NCBI GenBank assembly: GCA_028345965.1 | Contig: JAOMEP010000003.1 | Location: forward strand, 1-64,000 | Length of the DNA: 64,000 nucleotides | From: Candidatus Nitrosopelagicus sp. | GTDB taxonomy: Archaea > Thermoproteota > Nitrososphaeria > Nitrososphaerales > Nitrosopumilaceae | Reading direction: 5' to 3' | Shown here: piece after piece, positions 17,955 through 28,193 of the stretch | How the letters are laid out: every line of letters starts with the position of its first letter | Position numbering within the stretch: the first letter of the stretch is position 1 | Program-made: the position numbers and the translations under genes | The notes under the pieces: generated by a model | The model's database searches: none | What the model saw: only the letters and a program-made list of their open reading frames with translations | Told to the model about the DNA's origin: nothing

Positions 17955-19166
17955 ATGGTTGAAAGGAAGAATTCAAAAAAACAATCTACCAAAACAAATA
18001 GAGACCCAAGCCCAGCAAAATTATTCAATAAAGTAAATACAGTTTCAGAATCAACAAAAGTGTTATCTAAGGAGATTAAAGAAATGGCTAAGATCTTCAA
18101 AGATAATCAAAGAGTTTTGGTTTCGATGAGTAGTATGATGGAATCATTAAGTGTGGCAATGTCTCAGATGCAAAAACAAGCAAAACAAATGGACATAATT
18201 GAGGAAGATACACAGAGATTGTTTGCAGGATTTAATCAGGTAAAAGTACATGAAAAATTTATTGCAAAATTAAACAAGCAAACAGAAGAGATTGATAAAA
18301 AAATTATAAAAATAAATGAATATCAAAAAACAGTTCCAAAAACCAACGAAATTATGAAGTCAATTTCAGAAAGTAAACAATCTATACAAAATAATTCAAA
18401 AATGATTATGAAAATTGCAAATAGAGTAGATGAGGTAAAAGAGAAAATTGATAAAGTTCCAACAAAAACTGAAGGAAACATTACATCACAAATTGAAGAA
18501 TTACGAGAGAGTATAAAATCAATTACTAACAGAACTGGAGATATTGGAAAAGATATGTCTAATTTGAAAAATGAAATTGGTGGATTAGTTTCAAGTCCAA
18601 AAATTTCATCATTAATTGGAGATGGAATGAAGACATTCAAATCTGAAATGGAGGAAAAGATATCAAATATTTCAAATATGATTGACCGTTCAGACCAGAT
18701 TGCCTCAGAATTCCATCAAAAAACAGACAAAGTTATGCACGAATTACAAGGCGTAAAAGGAGTCACAAACAAAACTTCAGATGATAATTCTAAAGAGGTT
18801 ATGGCAATTTTGAAACTTAACGAATATCAATCAAGTATCAGAATGCAAGCAGAATCAAAATATGGAGATATAAAAGATATTGAAAAAATGGCTGCTCAAA
18901 CAACTGAATTAATTAATTTATTTGATAAACTCTCAATTGAAACGGAAGATAAGATTCCATTACCGCATGAAGTTAGACAATGGGCAGTAGGGAAAATTTT
19001 TGATTGTGCAGATAAATGGGAATTACGATTTTCAGAAGTACTAAACGTAATGGCTGAAAACTTGGGAAAAGAATTACTAAAAGAAGCAATAAGAATACCT
19101 CAAGTTAGAGATATTTTTGGAATTCGTGCAGTTGATGAGATTAGAAATGAATTAGGTATTTCTTAG
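17955..19166 (+). CDS. Long coiled-coil protein
   Basis: 403 aa, extended heptad-rich charged sequence, conserved-looking C-terminal globular segment. Confidence 0.75.
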   Translation: MVERKNSKKQSTKTNRDPSPAKLFNKVNTVSESTKVLSKEIKEMAKIFKDNQRVLVSMSSMMESLSVAMSQMQKQAKQMDIIEEDTQRLFAGFNQVKVHEKFIAKLNKQTEEIDKKIIKINEYQKTVPKTNEIMKSISESKQSIQNNSKMIMKIANRVDEVKEKIDKVPTKTEGNITSQIEELRESIKSITNRTGDIGKDMSNLKNEIGGLVSSPKISSLIGDGMKTFKSEMEEKISNISNMIDRSDQIASEFHQKTDKVMHELQGVKGVTNKTSDDNSKEVMAILKLNEYQSSIRMQAESKYGDIKDIEKMAAQTTELINLFDKLSIETEDKIPLPHEVRQWAVGKIFDCADKWELRFSEVLNVMAENLGKELLKEAIRIPQVRDIFGIRAVDEIRNELGIS

Positions 19167-21190
19167 ACATCTTGTGAAACATCATATTCTTGCATTTTTT
19201 GTTTCTTTTTATTGAGGACAGCAAATATTCCTAAGATTGCTGCAATCCAGATAGAACTGAAGATTATATTTGAAAAACTGACATACATGTAAGGTATAGC
19301 ATCAGCGATATTTTCTTGTATAAGTACAGAACGACTGTTAATATCCAACATTCCAGTATGGTATGCAGCACTATCAGTCGGTACTGCAGAAATTTTTTCA
19401 GCACTGATTAGCATTGTATCAAGATCAGATTGAATTCTTGAAAAATTAGTAGAATCAGTTGGAAAGATCCATACAGGATTTCCTGTTGCAGGTAGATTTG
19501 CTTTGATTGAATTAATGTCAGCAATAATTGATTGTGGATCTGATGTGGCTACAATTCTATCTAAGAAACCAACAGATTGATCAAGAGGATATACATCATT
19601 GGCGTAACCAGTGAATGCCATGAAACCACCGATTACGATTATTGCGAATATTCCGCCGAGTGCAAGTTTATAGAAACGATTAGCCATTTTTTCTTCCTTT
19701 GTTAATTGATGCTTTGTGGATTGTGGTCTTTTATATCTTGTATGAGAGAAGCTCAGCCACGAGATGTAAAAGAATCCAACTGCCTGTAAAGCAATTATAG
19801 GCACAAAGATAGGATTATTGGAAAAAATTGCTATGAATATTCCAAGTACACCATACACAGCAAAGAACATTTCCAGTAAAGTGGTCTTTGAAAATGGTAA
19901 ATTGTATGCTTTATCTCTCCAATCATCATCATTTTTGACAATTCCATATTTTGGAGTTCTAAGAAATTCATTCTTTTTTCCAAATACGCCATCAAATACC
20001 GCTACAGTGTTATTAACAGACATTCCAATTGAATAAACAAGAAGATATGGAAGCACTTTTGCTTTTGATTTCCAATCATTTTTGTACATTTTATGAATGA
20101 CAAGAAGATATGCACCAGGTCCCATGGCAAGATATGTCGCCAAAGTTAACGCTGGTAGAAAGCTAACAATGTAAAGATTAACTTCAGATGCAAGAAGTAT
20201 TGGAAGTGTGATAAATTGTATTAACATTAATGGAAAAACAATATGTCTAGTAAGTTGAATAAAAGCTTGGAGTTTGGTATCAAATGCTATTTTTCTTTTA
20301 AGTAAAATATTTCCAAGTAATTTAACAGCACATTGTATTGAACCTTTAGCCCAACGAAATTGTTGTCTTTTTGCACCATTCATTTGAACTGGAAGTTCAG
20401 CATCAACCACGATATCAGGCAAGAACAAACATTTCCAACCTTTCATTTGTGCTCTATAACTAAGATCTAGATCCTCCACCAAAGTTGCAGTATGCCAACC
20501 ACCTGCATCATCAATACATTCTTTTCTCCAAATTCCTGCGGTTCCATTAAAATTCATAAATAATTTAGAATTACTTTTTGCCTTTTGTTCTACCAAGAAA
20601 TGAAAATCTAAATTTAATGCTTGAGCCTGTGTGAGTGCAGAATAATTTTCATTGATATGACCCCACCTACATTGAACAAGACCGATGTTTGAACTTGTAA
20701 AGTGAGACATTGCTTTTTTGAGATACCATGTAGGTGGAATAAAATCTGCATCAAAAATTGCAACAAATTCACTCTTAGTTGATTTCATTGCATGTTTTAA
20801 AGCACCAGCCTTGTAACCAGTTCGTGTTCCTCTACGAACATGTTCAATATCAAAACCTAAATTCTGATATTGTTTTACAGTGCCCGACATTGTTTCAACA
20901 GTATCATCATCAGAATCATCTAATACCATGATTTTCATTTTTTCTTTAGGATAATCTTGTTGACAGATTGCATCAACTAATCTTGTCGCAACATACTTTT
21001 CATTATAGATTGGTAATTGAATGGTAATTGTTGGTTCGCCTACTTCAATTATTGAATTATCTTCCTTTCGACGACTTGATAAAAAGGCAAGATAATAAAA
21101 ATTACAGGTATAACCAATAATTAGAATTGCACAAAATATGAAGATTTGAAATACAAATTGAGTGAATGGGTTACCTTCCAATGTTACCAC
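19163..21190 (-). CDS. Family 2 glycosyltransferase, cellulose-synthase-like, membrane-bound
   Basis: TIQLPIYNE, VLDDSDDDT, FDADFIP, LVEDLDLSYRAQ, QQFRWAKGS plus TM segments. Confidence 0.93.
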   Translation of the reverse strand: MVTLEGNPFTQFVFQIFIFCAILIIGYTCNFYYLAFLSSRRKEDNSIIEVGEPTITIQLPIYNEKYVATRLVDAICQQDYPKEKMKIMVLDDSDDDTVETMSGTVKQYQNLGFDIEHVRRGTRTGYKAGALKHAMKSTKSEFVAIFDADFIPPTWYLKKAMSHFTSSNIGLVQCRWGHINENYSALTQAQALNLDFHFLVEQKAKSNSKLFMNFNGTAGIWRKECIDDAGGWHTATLVEDLDLSYRAQMKGWKCLFLPDIVVDAELPVQMNGAKRQQFRWAKGSIQCAVKLLGNILLKRKIAFDTKLQAFIQLTRHIVFPLMLIQFITLPILLASEVNLYIVSFLPALTLATYLAMGPGAYLLVIHKMYKNDWKSKAKVLPYLLVYSIGMSVNNTVAVFDGVFGKKNEFLRTPKYGIVKNDDDWRDKAYNLPFSKTTLLEMFFAVYGVLGIFIAIFSNNPIFVPIIALQAVGFFYISWLSFSHTRYKRPQSTKHQLTKEEKMANRFYKLALGGIFAIIVIGGFMAFTGYANDVYPLDQSVGFLDRIVATSDPQSIIADINSIKANLPATGNPVWIFPTDSTNFSRIQSDLDTMLISAEKISAVPTDSAAYHTGMLDINSRSVLIQENIADAIPYMYVSFSNIIFSSIWIAAILGIFAVLNKKKQKMQEYDVSQDV

Positions 21191-21232
21191 TTTGAAACTT
21201 GTATCGGTGCTATATATCTGAAATTAAAAAAA

Positions 21233-22189
21233 TTACTTTTGTTCAAAGATTTTGATAGCTTTTGGAGGACAAACACCCTCACATGCAAGGCAGAAAATAC
21301 AATCAGGTTCTTTTGACATTAATGGTTTCTTATCAGATGCAGGATTTCCAGGAAATTCTGCAAATTCATAAACTGCTACGGGACATGCATCGATGCATGC
21401 ACCATCTGCAACACAGATATCGAAATCGACTGAAACAAATTCACCCCATACACCCATAATTCCATTTTCAGTACCAACTCGACCCCAAGTTTTGATCTCA
21501 TGACCAGTTTCAGCTTCAAATGATGGAGATTGTTTCATTTTTGATTTATACTCAACATCGATTGGACCAGGTTTTGCGCCATCTGGTACTTCCATGTTTG
21601 CTTCATCAATTTCTTCAATTTCTTCGTCGTCGGATGCAACTTTTGGTTTTGGTTTTGCATTAAGGACAATCATTGCTAATGGTGTTAATTCTTCTAATCT
21701 TTTGATTGATTCTTTTTCAGAAATTTTTTCAAGCTTCATTAGTGCAGCACGGAATTTTTCTTCAAGTATTGTATTACGTAAAATAGTATCAGTAACCATC
21801 TTTGCAAAATGATCAGCCTTTTTTCTATAATCTTTTAACCAATGCGGATCACCAAATTTGTCAATTGGCCAAATTTGATAAATAATATCAACAACATCAC
21901 CGGTTACAATTTCTACTGTAACATTCAAGTCAACCTTTTCATAATTTTTATCAAATTGATCAGGCATATTTTCTTCAGACCAATGATATGTAGCAAATAT
22001 TCTGTCTGCGTATATTTCCATTTCAAAGGCTTTTTTCAAACCATCGTGAATAGATTTGATTTCAAGAGGATCGTCCAATTTGAAAGGTAAACGGTACAAA
22101 CCAAGTTTAAATCCATGTAACGGATATACACCTCTTTTTGCAGTCTGAGACTCCATTGTGTAAACTCGATCTTTGAGTAAGAGTGACAT
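21233..22189 (-). CDS. Ferredoxin-like protein: unknown N-terminal domain fused to C-terminal 2x[4Fe-4S] ferredoxin
   Basis: CVADGACIDACPVAVYEF...CIFCLACEGVCPPKAI. Confidence 0.85.
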   Translation of the reverse strand: MSLLLKDRVYTMESQTAKRGVYPLHGFKLGLYRLPFKLDDPLEIKSIHDGLKKAFEMEIYADRIFATYHWSEENMPDQFDKNYEKVDLNVTVEIVTGDVVDIIYQIWPIDKFGDPHWLKDYRKKADHFAKMVTDTILRNTILEEKFRAALMKLEKISEKESIKRLEELTPLAMIVLNAKPKPKVASDDEEIEEIDEANMEVPDGAKPGPIDVEYKSKMKQSPSFEAETGHEIKTWGRVGTENGIMGVWGEFVSVDFDICVADGACIDACPVAVYEFAEFPGNPASDKKPLMSKEPDCIFCLACEGVCPPKAIKIFEQK

Positions 22190-22319
22190 TTACTTTAATG
22201 CGCTTTCAATTAGTTAAAAACCTTCTCGAGATAATTATAAAAAAAATGTCAAAAATATGAGAATTATTCATGAATAAGGTACTATCATTTTTAAATGCGG
22301 TAAAGTTTGGAGAGACTGC

Positions 22320-23135
22320 TTGAAACTAAACAAAGTTGCAATAGTGAGTAAATTTGGATCAAAGATTTCAGAAGATGCTGCAGAAATGATTTCAAAAAAA
22401 TTAATTGCAAAAAAGATCAAAGTCTACACAATTGCTCCAGTGAGCGTTACAGGATCTGAAAAAGTTGAATCACTTGAAGAGTTGTCAAAAATAAAATTAG
22501 ATTTGGCTGTAACATTAGGAGGTGATGGTACAACACTAAGAACATTTAGAAATCTTCGAAATGAAACGCCAATTTTAACCATAAATGTTGGAGGGAATAG
22601 GGGAATTCTTTCAGAGATAACATTAGATGATTTTGATGAAGCGGTTGATGCAATGATAAAAGATCAAGTTTGGTTGGATAAACGAACAAGAGTAGTAGCA
22701 ATATGTAATGGAGAAGAATTTTCACCAGCATTAAATGAAATTTATGTAAATCGTAAAAATTTAACAAAAACTGCAGAATTTGAGATTAAATTCCAAAATG
22801 ATACAGTGAAACAAAAGATGGATGGGGTTATAATTTCAACACCAAGCGGTTCTACAGGTCATTCGTTTTCAATTGGTGGACCATTACTTCATGAAAGTTT
22901 AGATGTACTGATTATAACTCCAGTCGCACCAGTACACCGATTACCATCAATTGTTGTTCCTGATGAAAAAATTGAGATTAATTGTTCACATGATTGCAAT
23001 ATTGTAATGGATGCACAAATGATCAAATCATCAGAAGTTGATCAAAAAATTACTATTAAGAAATTTAAGAATCAAGCAGTTTTTGTTCGATTAAAGAAAA
23101 AAGGTCTAAGACAAATGAATAAACTTGGTTTTTAG
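22320..23135 (+). CDS. nadK: NAD kinase
   Basis: TLGGDGTTLRTFR, NVGGNRGILSE, STPSGSTGHSFSIGGP; TTG start. Confidence 0.92.
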   Translation: MKLNKVAIVSKFGSKISEDAAEMISKKLIAKKIKVYTIAPVSVTGSEKVESLEELSKIKLDLAVTLGGDGTTLRTFRNLRNETPILTINVGGNRGILSEITLDDFDEAVDAMIKDQVWLDKRTRVVAICNGEEFSPALNEIYVNRKNLTKTAEFEIKFQNDTVKQKMDGVIISTPSGSTGHSFSIGGPLLHESLDVLIITPVAPVHRLPSIVVPDEKIEINCSHDCNIVMDAQMIKSSEVDQKITIKKFKNQAVFVRLKKKGLRQMNKLGF

Positions 23136-23610
23136 AGTTTTAGATGCTACAGCATTTTATGCAGGAATACCATTTGCATCTAATGATTCTTTTATGACAA
23201 CTAGTATGGTGTATGAAGAAATACAGCACATCAAAACAAAACAAGGTGTACTGGAAATGTTACAACAAACAAATAGACTTCAGATAAGAGATCCTAGTGA
23301 AGAAAATATCATTATTGTAACAGATGCATCAATTAAGACAGGAGATAATTCAACAATTTCTAAACAAGATGTATCAATTATTGCATTAGCATTAGAAAAT
23401 GATATTGAATTAATCACGGATGATTTTGCGGTTACAAATGTTGCAAAACAATTAAAAATTAAAACATCTTCACTCATGACTGAGGGAATCAGAACAGTTG
23501 GAAAATGGATTAGGTATTGTTCAGCGTGTGGAAAAGAATTTTCAAAACAGAAAGAATGTCCAATATGTGGAAGTAAATTGAATAGAAAACTAATTAAAAA
23601 ATCAATTTAA
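23125..23610 (+). CDS. nob1: rRNA maturation endonuclease Nob1 (PIN + Zn ribbon)
   Basis: PIN acidic residues; CSACGKEFSKQKECPICGSKL. Confidence 0.88.
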   Translation: MVFRVLDATAFYAGIPFASNDSFMTTSMVYEEIQHIKTKQGVLEMLQQTNRLQIRDPSEENIIIVTDASIKTGDNSTISKQDVSIIALALENDIELITDDFAVTNVAKQLKIKTSSLMTEGIRTVGKWIRYCSACGKEFSKQKECPICGSKLNRKLIKKSI

Positions 23611-24293
23611 GATTCATGTAATGTTTTCTGCCCAGATTTTTTATGAATTTTATTCTTATTTTGTAGCATTTTTTTAATTTTTTTTGCTTTCGCTTCTCCT
23701 AACCCAGGAGTTTTTGCAAGTTCGGTTATAGGTGCACATAATGCATCAAGTGGTGTTCCAAATTTTTCTAGTAAACGGATTGCAGATTTTTCTGCGACTC
23801 CAGGAAGACTACATAAAACAGAAAGTTGTTGTTTTTCCAAATTATTAGATTTTTTAATTTTTTTGAGAAATGGTCCTTTTGTTAGTTCTTTTCTTGATGA
23901 AAGTGACACTAAAAGTTTTGCAGTATGTGTTGCGCTGGGAGTAGGAATTACTGGAATCTTAAAGTCTAATGCAACGGTAGATAATGCACCATAAAATATC
24001 AGAGGATTATCAGTCAACTCTTCAATTTCATCCACATTTCCTTCTACCAATAAAATTGGATGTTGATAATGTTCAGTTAATCTACTACATTGATCAAATA
24101 AACGACCATCAAATATGGAAGAAAGTAAATCACGTATAGTTTTTCTTTCAACTATAGTTTCAGGAGCAACGATATAATCACCTATTGGAAGTGTTTTGAT
24201 TTCAGTCTTTACACCAATAGAAGACAAAAGTTTTGGAATACCACTCTTTTTCTCTCGTTCATCAACTATAATTCGTAATTCTTCAATTTTCAC
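23607..24293 (-). CDS. XPF/ERCC4-type nuclease with HhH
   Basis: IVDEREKKSGIPKLL, GDYIVAPETIVERKTIRDLLSSI, C-terminal helix-hairpin-helix. Confidence 0.9.
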   Translation of the reverse strand: MKIEELRIIVDEREKKSGIPKLLSSIGVKTEIKTLPIGDYIVAPETIVERKTIRDLLSSIFDGRLFDQCSRLTEHYQHPILLVEGNVDEIEELTDNPLIFYGALSTVALDFKIPVIPTPSATHTAKLLVSLSSRKELTKGPFLKKIKKSNNLEKQQLSVLCSLPGVAEKSAIRLLEKFGTPLDALCAPITELAKTPGLGEAKAKKIKKMLQNKNKIHKKSGQKTLHES

Positions 24294-24332
24294 AATTATG
24301 TGATATAACCTATGTTAAAATTTGTTAAGGTT

Positions 24333-24725
24333 TTATGATGATGGTTTATCTGAGTTAGGAGAGTTAGGTTGGTTAGGATTTTTTAGCATCTCTTGAATTT
24401 TTTGTTCTTGTTCTTGAAGACTAGTTTTTAGTCGTTCTTCTTGTTTTGCCAACACAGTAGTTTTTGTTTTAGATAGCTCTTTTTTTTCTTCTAATTCATC
24501 AATGAGAGATTTTTTATCAGATTTTATTAGAATTGAGCCAGCATATTTGAAAACTTGATCACCATCAGCTGCTTTTTTTAATTCTTCTAATGCCCTATCA
24601 GATTCTGCATTTTCCATCTCAACTTGTTGTTTTTGCATTAAAATTGATTGTAGATTTTGTTGAGATTGTTGCATTTTTCCTATTTGTTCTTGTAGCCAAG
24701 GTGGCATTTGTTGTCCTGCAGACAT
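24333..24725 (-). CDS. pfdB: Prefoldin beta subunit
   Basis: Coiled-coil; position in exosome/ribosome cluster; FKYAGSILIKSDKKSLIDELEEKKE. Confidence 0.9.
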   Translation of the reverse strand: MSAGQQMPPWLQEQIGKMQQSQQNLQSILMQKQQVEMENAESDRALEELKKAADGDQVFKYAGSILIKSDKKSLIDELEEKKELSKTKTTVLAKQEERLKTSLQEQEQKIQEMLKNPNQPNSPNSDKPSS

Positions 24726-24749
24726 AATTTACGATTTATTATTGTTTTA

Positions 24750-24995
24750 TTATGTCTTTACAGAGTTTATGGTATCATAAGATGCTTGTAACAGGCGTAA
24801 TGTAGAATTTAGATTTGCTCGTAAATGAGGTAAATGGTGCGATTCAAGTTCAATTATAATTTCATCATTAAGAGAGATTTTTGTTTTTGTAGGATTTTCA
24901 GGATAGAACTCATTGTCAGTGTTAATTGAATCATAAATTGATTTATTTTCTTTATCTGAAGAGAATTGAATTTTTGCGTTAAAGCTTAACGTCAT
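24750..24995 (-). CDS. KEOPS subunit Pcc1-like
   Basis: Small alpha/beta protein ESHHLPHLRANLNSTLRLLQASYDTI; typical neighbourhood. Confidence 0.75.
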   Translation of the reverse strand: MTLSFNAKIQFSSDKENKSIYDSINTDNEFYPENPTKTKISLNDEIIIELESHHLPHLRANLNSTLRLLQASYDTINSVKT

Positions 24996-25197
24996 ATGCA
25001 GTGCCAGCTATTTTTAGTCCACATTTTTTACAAGCCCAAATTCCAACTGCCTCACGAACGACGGGACCTCCACATTCAGGACATTTTCTTTTTTGCTTCA
25101 TTAAATGATGGACTTTGGTAAATGATTTTCTGATTTTAATTCCATATCTAGGACCAAGTCCTTTTAGTGTAGTTTGTTTTTTTGCCATTCTAATCAC
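24979..25197 (-). CDS. rpl37ae: Ribosomal protein L37Ae
   Basis: GPRYGIKIRK...CPECGGPVVREAVGIWACKKCGLKIAGTAYD. Confidence 0.95.
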   Translation of the reverse strand: MIRMAKKQTTLKGLGPRYGIKIRKSFTKVHHLMKQKRKCPECGGPVVREAVGIWACKKCGLKIAGTAYDVKL

Positions 25198-25201
25198 AAT
25201 A

Positions 25202-26008
25202 TTATTTTGATTGTTTTATAATCTCTCGTATTTTACTGCCAACTTTGACGGATAATTCAGCACATTTGATTAATTCTTCTTGAGTGAATCCATCAGAGCC
25301 ACCTTTTTGAAGTGCAACCACGTTTCCATCAGAATTAGATGTAATTGTAATTCGTGCATCCATTATACCCCATTCTTCAATAGTAGGATCAACTACAATG
25401 AAACCGCCTATTTTTGCCATTGTTACAGATACAGGCAATGTTGTAATAGGAGGTTCAGTAAATTCACCTTCAATTTTAACAGGTTTTTCATCTTGCATTT
25501 CATATTTAGGAATTTTACAAGCATTGATTGCAGCTGTTGATGCATAAGAACATGCATCAAACAAATTACCATCATGATCGGTTACAGCATTATCACAAAA
25601 TACACCAATTACAGATTTGTCTTTTTCTAAAACAAGTTGTTTCATATCCAACATTCCACTTTCGCGTATTCCCCTATCAGTTACTCTTGCCAATTCAACA
25701 ACAGGTGGTTGTGGAGGGCCAGTTTCAGCAGAAGGATGTGCAATTGGTAAAATTTCTGCAGTACAAATTAGCATTCCTTTATCTCCAGTATCCGGGAATG
25801 GACGTTCAGGTTGAACTTTTACTCCGGCTACAACTTCAGTATCACCTAATCTTGCACGTGCAGACCCTTCAGCCTTTGGAATTACACCAATGTCTATAGT
25901 TAATTTACGTGGTTCATCAAATTGACGACCATCAACACGTTTTCCCTCTTTAAGTAAATCAAGAATTTGATTCTTCTTTAATTGATCAATAATTAATCCG
26001 TCACTCAT
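25202..26008 (-). CDS. rrp42: Exosome subunit Rrp42
   Basis: KRVDGRQFDEPRKLTIDIGVIPKAEGSARARLGDTEVVAGVK. Confidence 0.95.
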   Translation of the reverse strand: MSDGLIIDQLKKNQILDLLKEGKRVDGRQFDEPRKLTIDIGVIPKAEGSARARLGDTEVVAGVKVQPERPFPDTGDKGMLICTAEILPIAHPSAETGPPQPPVVELARVTDRGIRESGMLDMKQLVLEKDKSVIGVFCDNAVTDHDGNLFDACSYASTAAINACKIPKYEMQDEKPVKIEGEFTEPPITTLPVSVTMAKIGGFIVVDPTIEEWGIMDARITITSNSDGNVVALQKGGSDGFTQEELIKCAELSVKVGSKIREIIKQSK

Positions 26009-26742
26009 TGTTTTTCACCACTTCCAAAAAACTTGTCTTGTAATGCTTTTTTCTGTATTTCATAGACTTGATTACAACCATCAATTCCAATTTCAATACA
26101 TTGTTTATATTCTTCAGGAGTCAATACACCATCTAATTGTAATAAAGTGATCTTTTTCAAATTTGGCATGTAACCAATCGGAAGATCTGCTTGACCTGCT
26201 TGGTCTTCTTCGTTATTTACATCCAATATTACTGCATCAGCAGCTTTACCTGCAGCACATCCTGCTACCAAGTCACGCATAGGAATTCCTGCATCAGCTA
26301 ATGCAACGGATGCGCCAGTTAATGCAGCACATCTTGTACCACCATCTGCTTGTAATACTTCCATGTAAACATCAACCGCAGTTCTAGGAAATTCTTTTAA
26401 CATAACCGCAGGTTCTAGTGCTTCTTTGATGACTTTACTAATTTCAACTTCTCTTCTTGATGGTGCAGGATTTTTTCTTTCTCCTACAGAAAATGGAGCC
26501 ATGTGATATCTACATCGTAAAATTCCTGTGTCAGTATCAGACATGTGTTTTGGATGTACATCTCTAGGGCCGTAAACACCTACGAGAATTTTATTATCGC
26601 CAAATTCAATATATGCAGAACCGTTAGCGTTTTTTAAAACACCTGCTTTGATGGTAACTTTTCGGGTTTCGTTGACTTTACGTCCATCACAACGAATTCC
26701 GTTTTCATCTAATAATACAATATCTGTGTCTCTTCCGCCCAT
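26005..26742 (-). CDS. rrp41: Exosome catalytic subunit Rrp41
   Basis: IRCDGRKVNETRKVTIKAGVLKNANGSAYIEFGDNKILVGVYGPR; MEVLQADGGTRCAALTGAS. Confidence 0.96.
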   Translation of the reverse strand: MGGRDTDIVLLDENGIRCDGRKVNETRKVTIKAGVLKNANGSAYIEFGDNKILVGVYGPRDVHPKHMSDTDTGILRCRYHMAPFSVGERKNPAPSRREVEISKVIKEALEPAVMLKEFPRTAVDVYMEVLQADGGTRCAALTGASVALADAGIPMRDLVAGCAAGKAADAVILDVNNEEDQAGQADLPIGYMPNLKKITLLQLDGVLTPEEYKQCIEIGIDGCNQVYEIQKKALQDKFFGSGEKQ

Positions 26743-26744
26743 TT

Positions 26745-27425
26745 TTATTCACTTTTTGATTCCAACATTTCATTTACTTGATCAGTTAAATTTGCAACGT
26801 GTGCTTGTTCTTCGATCAATTCAATTGCTTGTATCGCCTTTAATAATCCATTTGGATCTTCTGAAGAAACAACAAGTAATCCATTTTGACCGATAGTAAC
26901 TTGACTATTAGTTGACGATTCAATCATCTGTATCATTGAACCACGTTTACCAATTAATCGTGGTACTTTATTTGGAGAAATTTTTACTAATTCACCTGAA
27001 TCAATCTTACCTAATTCACGACCACTAATTGTAATAAGTGGATCACGAGTCATATCAGCATTTACAATTCTTGCAGCAATTAAATCACCTTTAGCTAGTT
27101 TAGCAGTCATATCATCGGAACTTGAAGAATAATCTCTGCCAAAAACATCGCTAGCTGGAAGCATTCCAACATAACAAGAATTAATGTCTGCAGTCCAAGA
27201 TAATGAAGAATGAGATGATATTTTTCCAATTACTAAATCATCATCTTTTGGTAAATAACCACCAGTAAGAGGAATTACTCTAACACTACCATCGTGTACG
27301 TCAGATAAACCAACAATAGTTGATACAATATTATCGCCAACCTGAATAGTGTTTTGCTCAGCTCTGTAAGAACCAGATGTTATTACTTCACCAGGAATTA
27401 CATGACGTTTTCTTTCACCGCTCAT
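26745..27425 (-). CDS. rrp4: Exosome RNA-binding subunit Rrp4
   Basis: S1 and KH domains, position between Rrp41 and SBDS. Confidence 0.93.
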   Translation of the reverse strand: MSGERKRHVIPGEVITSGSYRAEQNTIQVGDNIVSTIVGLSDVHDGSVRVIPLTGGYLPKDDDLVIGKISSHSSLSWTADINSCYVGMLPASDVFGRDYSSSSDDMTAKLAKGDLIAARIVNADMTRDPLITISGRELGKIDSGELVKISPNKVPRLIGKRGSMIQMIESSTNSQVTIGQNGLLVVSSEDPNGLLKAIQAIELIEEQAHVANLTDQVNEMLESKSE

Positions 27426-28108
27426 TTTTGTACCTCAACATTAGCAGTACCCTTTGTAATTGCACCTAGTCTGTCTATCACGTTTGGTCTTGCGGCAGCG
27501 GGTATTTCAAGTATTGCTTTTAATGAGCCATTTGGTTGCCAATCTTCTTTTTTCAAACTTCCAGTTGATTTTAAAACAGTATAAGATTGTGCCACAAATT
27601 GTGCAGGAACAGATATTTCAAGAGTTAGGTTTTCAGTTTTCAATGGAATAATAGGTCTTAATTTTTCAACAATATCCTTGATTTGTTCATCAGCATTTTT
27701 GAAAGGATCTATAGAAACACGACCGTCAATCATTGCTTGTTCAATTCTTAATGGAGGATGTGGGAGATGTGTTTTTGGATCAACATATGTCTTGGCGATG
27801 AAAGTAATAATTTGTTTTCGTTTGTCAGTAGTCATCTTTTTTCTTTGTTCTGTGTTAAGATTCAGTTCACCTTTTTGCATCATTATTTCAGCTATTTTTG
27901 TAGTATCTTCTGTTTTGAAGACTTTAAGAAGTAACTCATTTGATGCACGAGTTCCTTTTCCTGAATCAGTGTATATTTCATCAGAGACTAAAATTTTTGA
28001 TATTTCAGAAATTTTACCCAATTTATAATCAAACGCAGGATCAGGCTTTACCAATATCTCAAATTTTTCACTTGCATAGCTGTATTTTACAACCGTGACT
28101 TTGTCCAT
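27422..28108 (-). CDS. SBDS ribosome maturation protein
   Basis: FEILVKPDPAFDYKLGK...KGTRASNELLLKVF... HPPLRIEQAM. Confidence 0.95.
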   Translation of the reverse strand: MDKVTVVKYSYASEKFEILVKPDPAFDYKLGKISEISKILVSDEIYTDSGKGTRASNELLLKVFKTEDTTKIAEIMMQKGELNLNTEQRKKMTTDKRKQIITFIAKTYVDPKTHLPHPPLRIEQAMIDGRVSIDPFKNADEQIKDIVEKLRPIIPLKTENLTLEISVPAQFVAQSYTVLKSTGSLKKEDWQPNGSLKAILEIPAAARPNVIDRLGAITKGTANVEVQK

Positions 28109-28193
28109 ATGGTATGGATCAAAGTAATTCGTATTTATCTCTGATGAAATAAGTCTACATTTTTATTACTACAGTCTGTTTTTTGATTAAGAT

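Noticed and set aside
24333-24380. ATGATGATGGTTTATCTGA resembling C and D' boxes on the plus strand
   Set aside because: Lies inside the prefoldin coding region, no C'/D pair and no closing stem
28135-28193. CTGATGA in the rpoD/SBDS intergenic region as a possible C box
   Set aside because: No D', C' or D boxes and no terminal stem nearby
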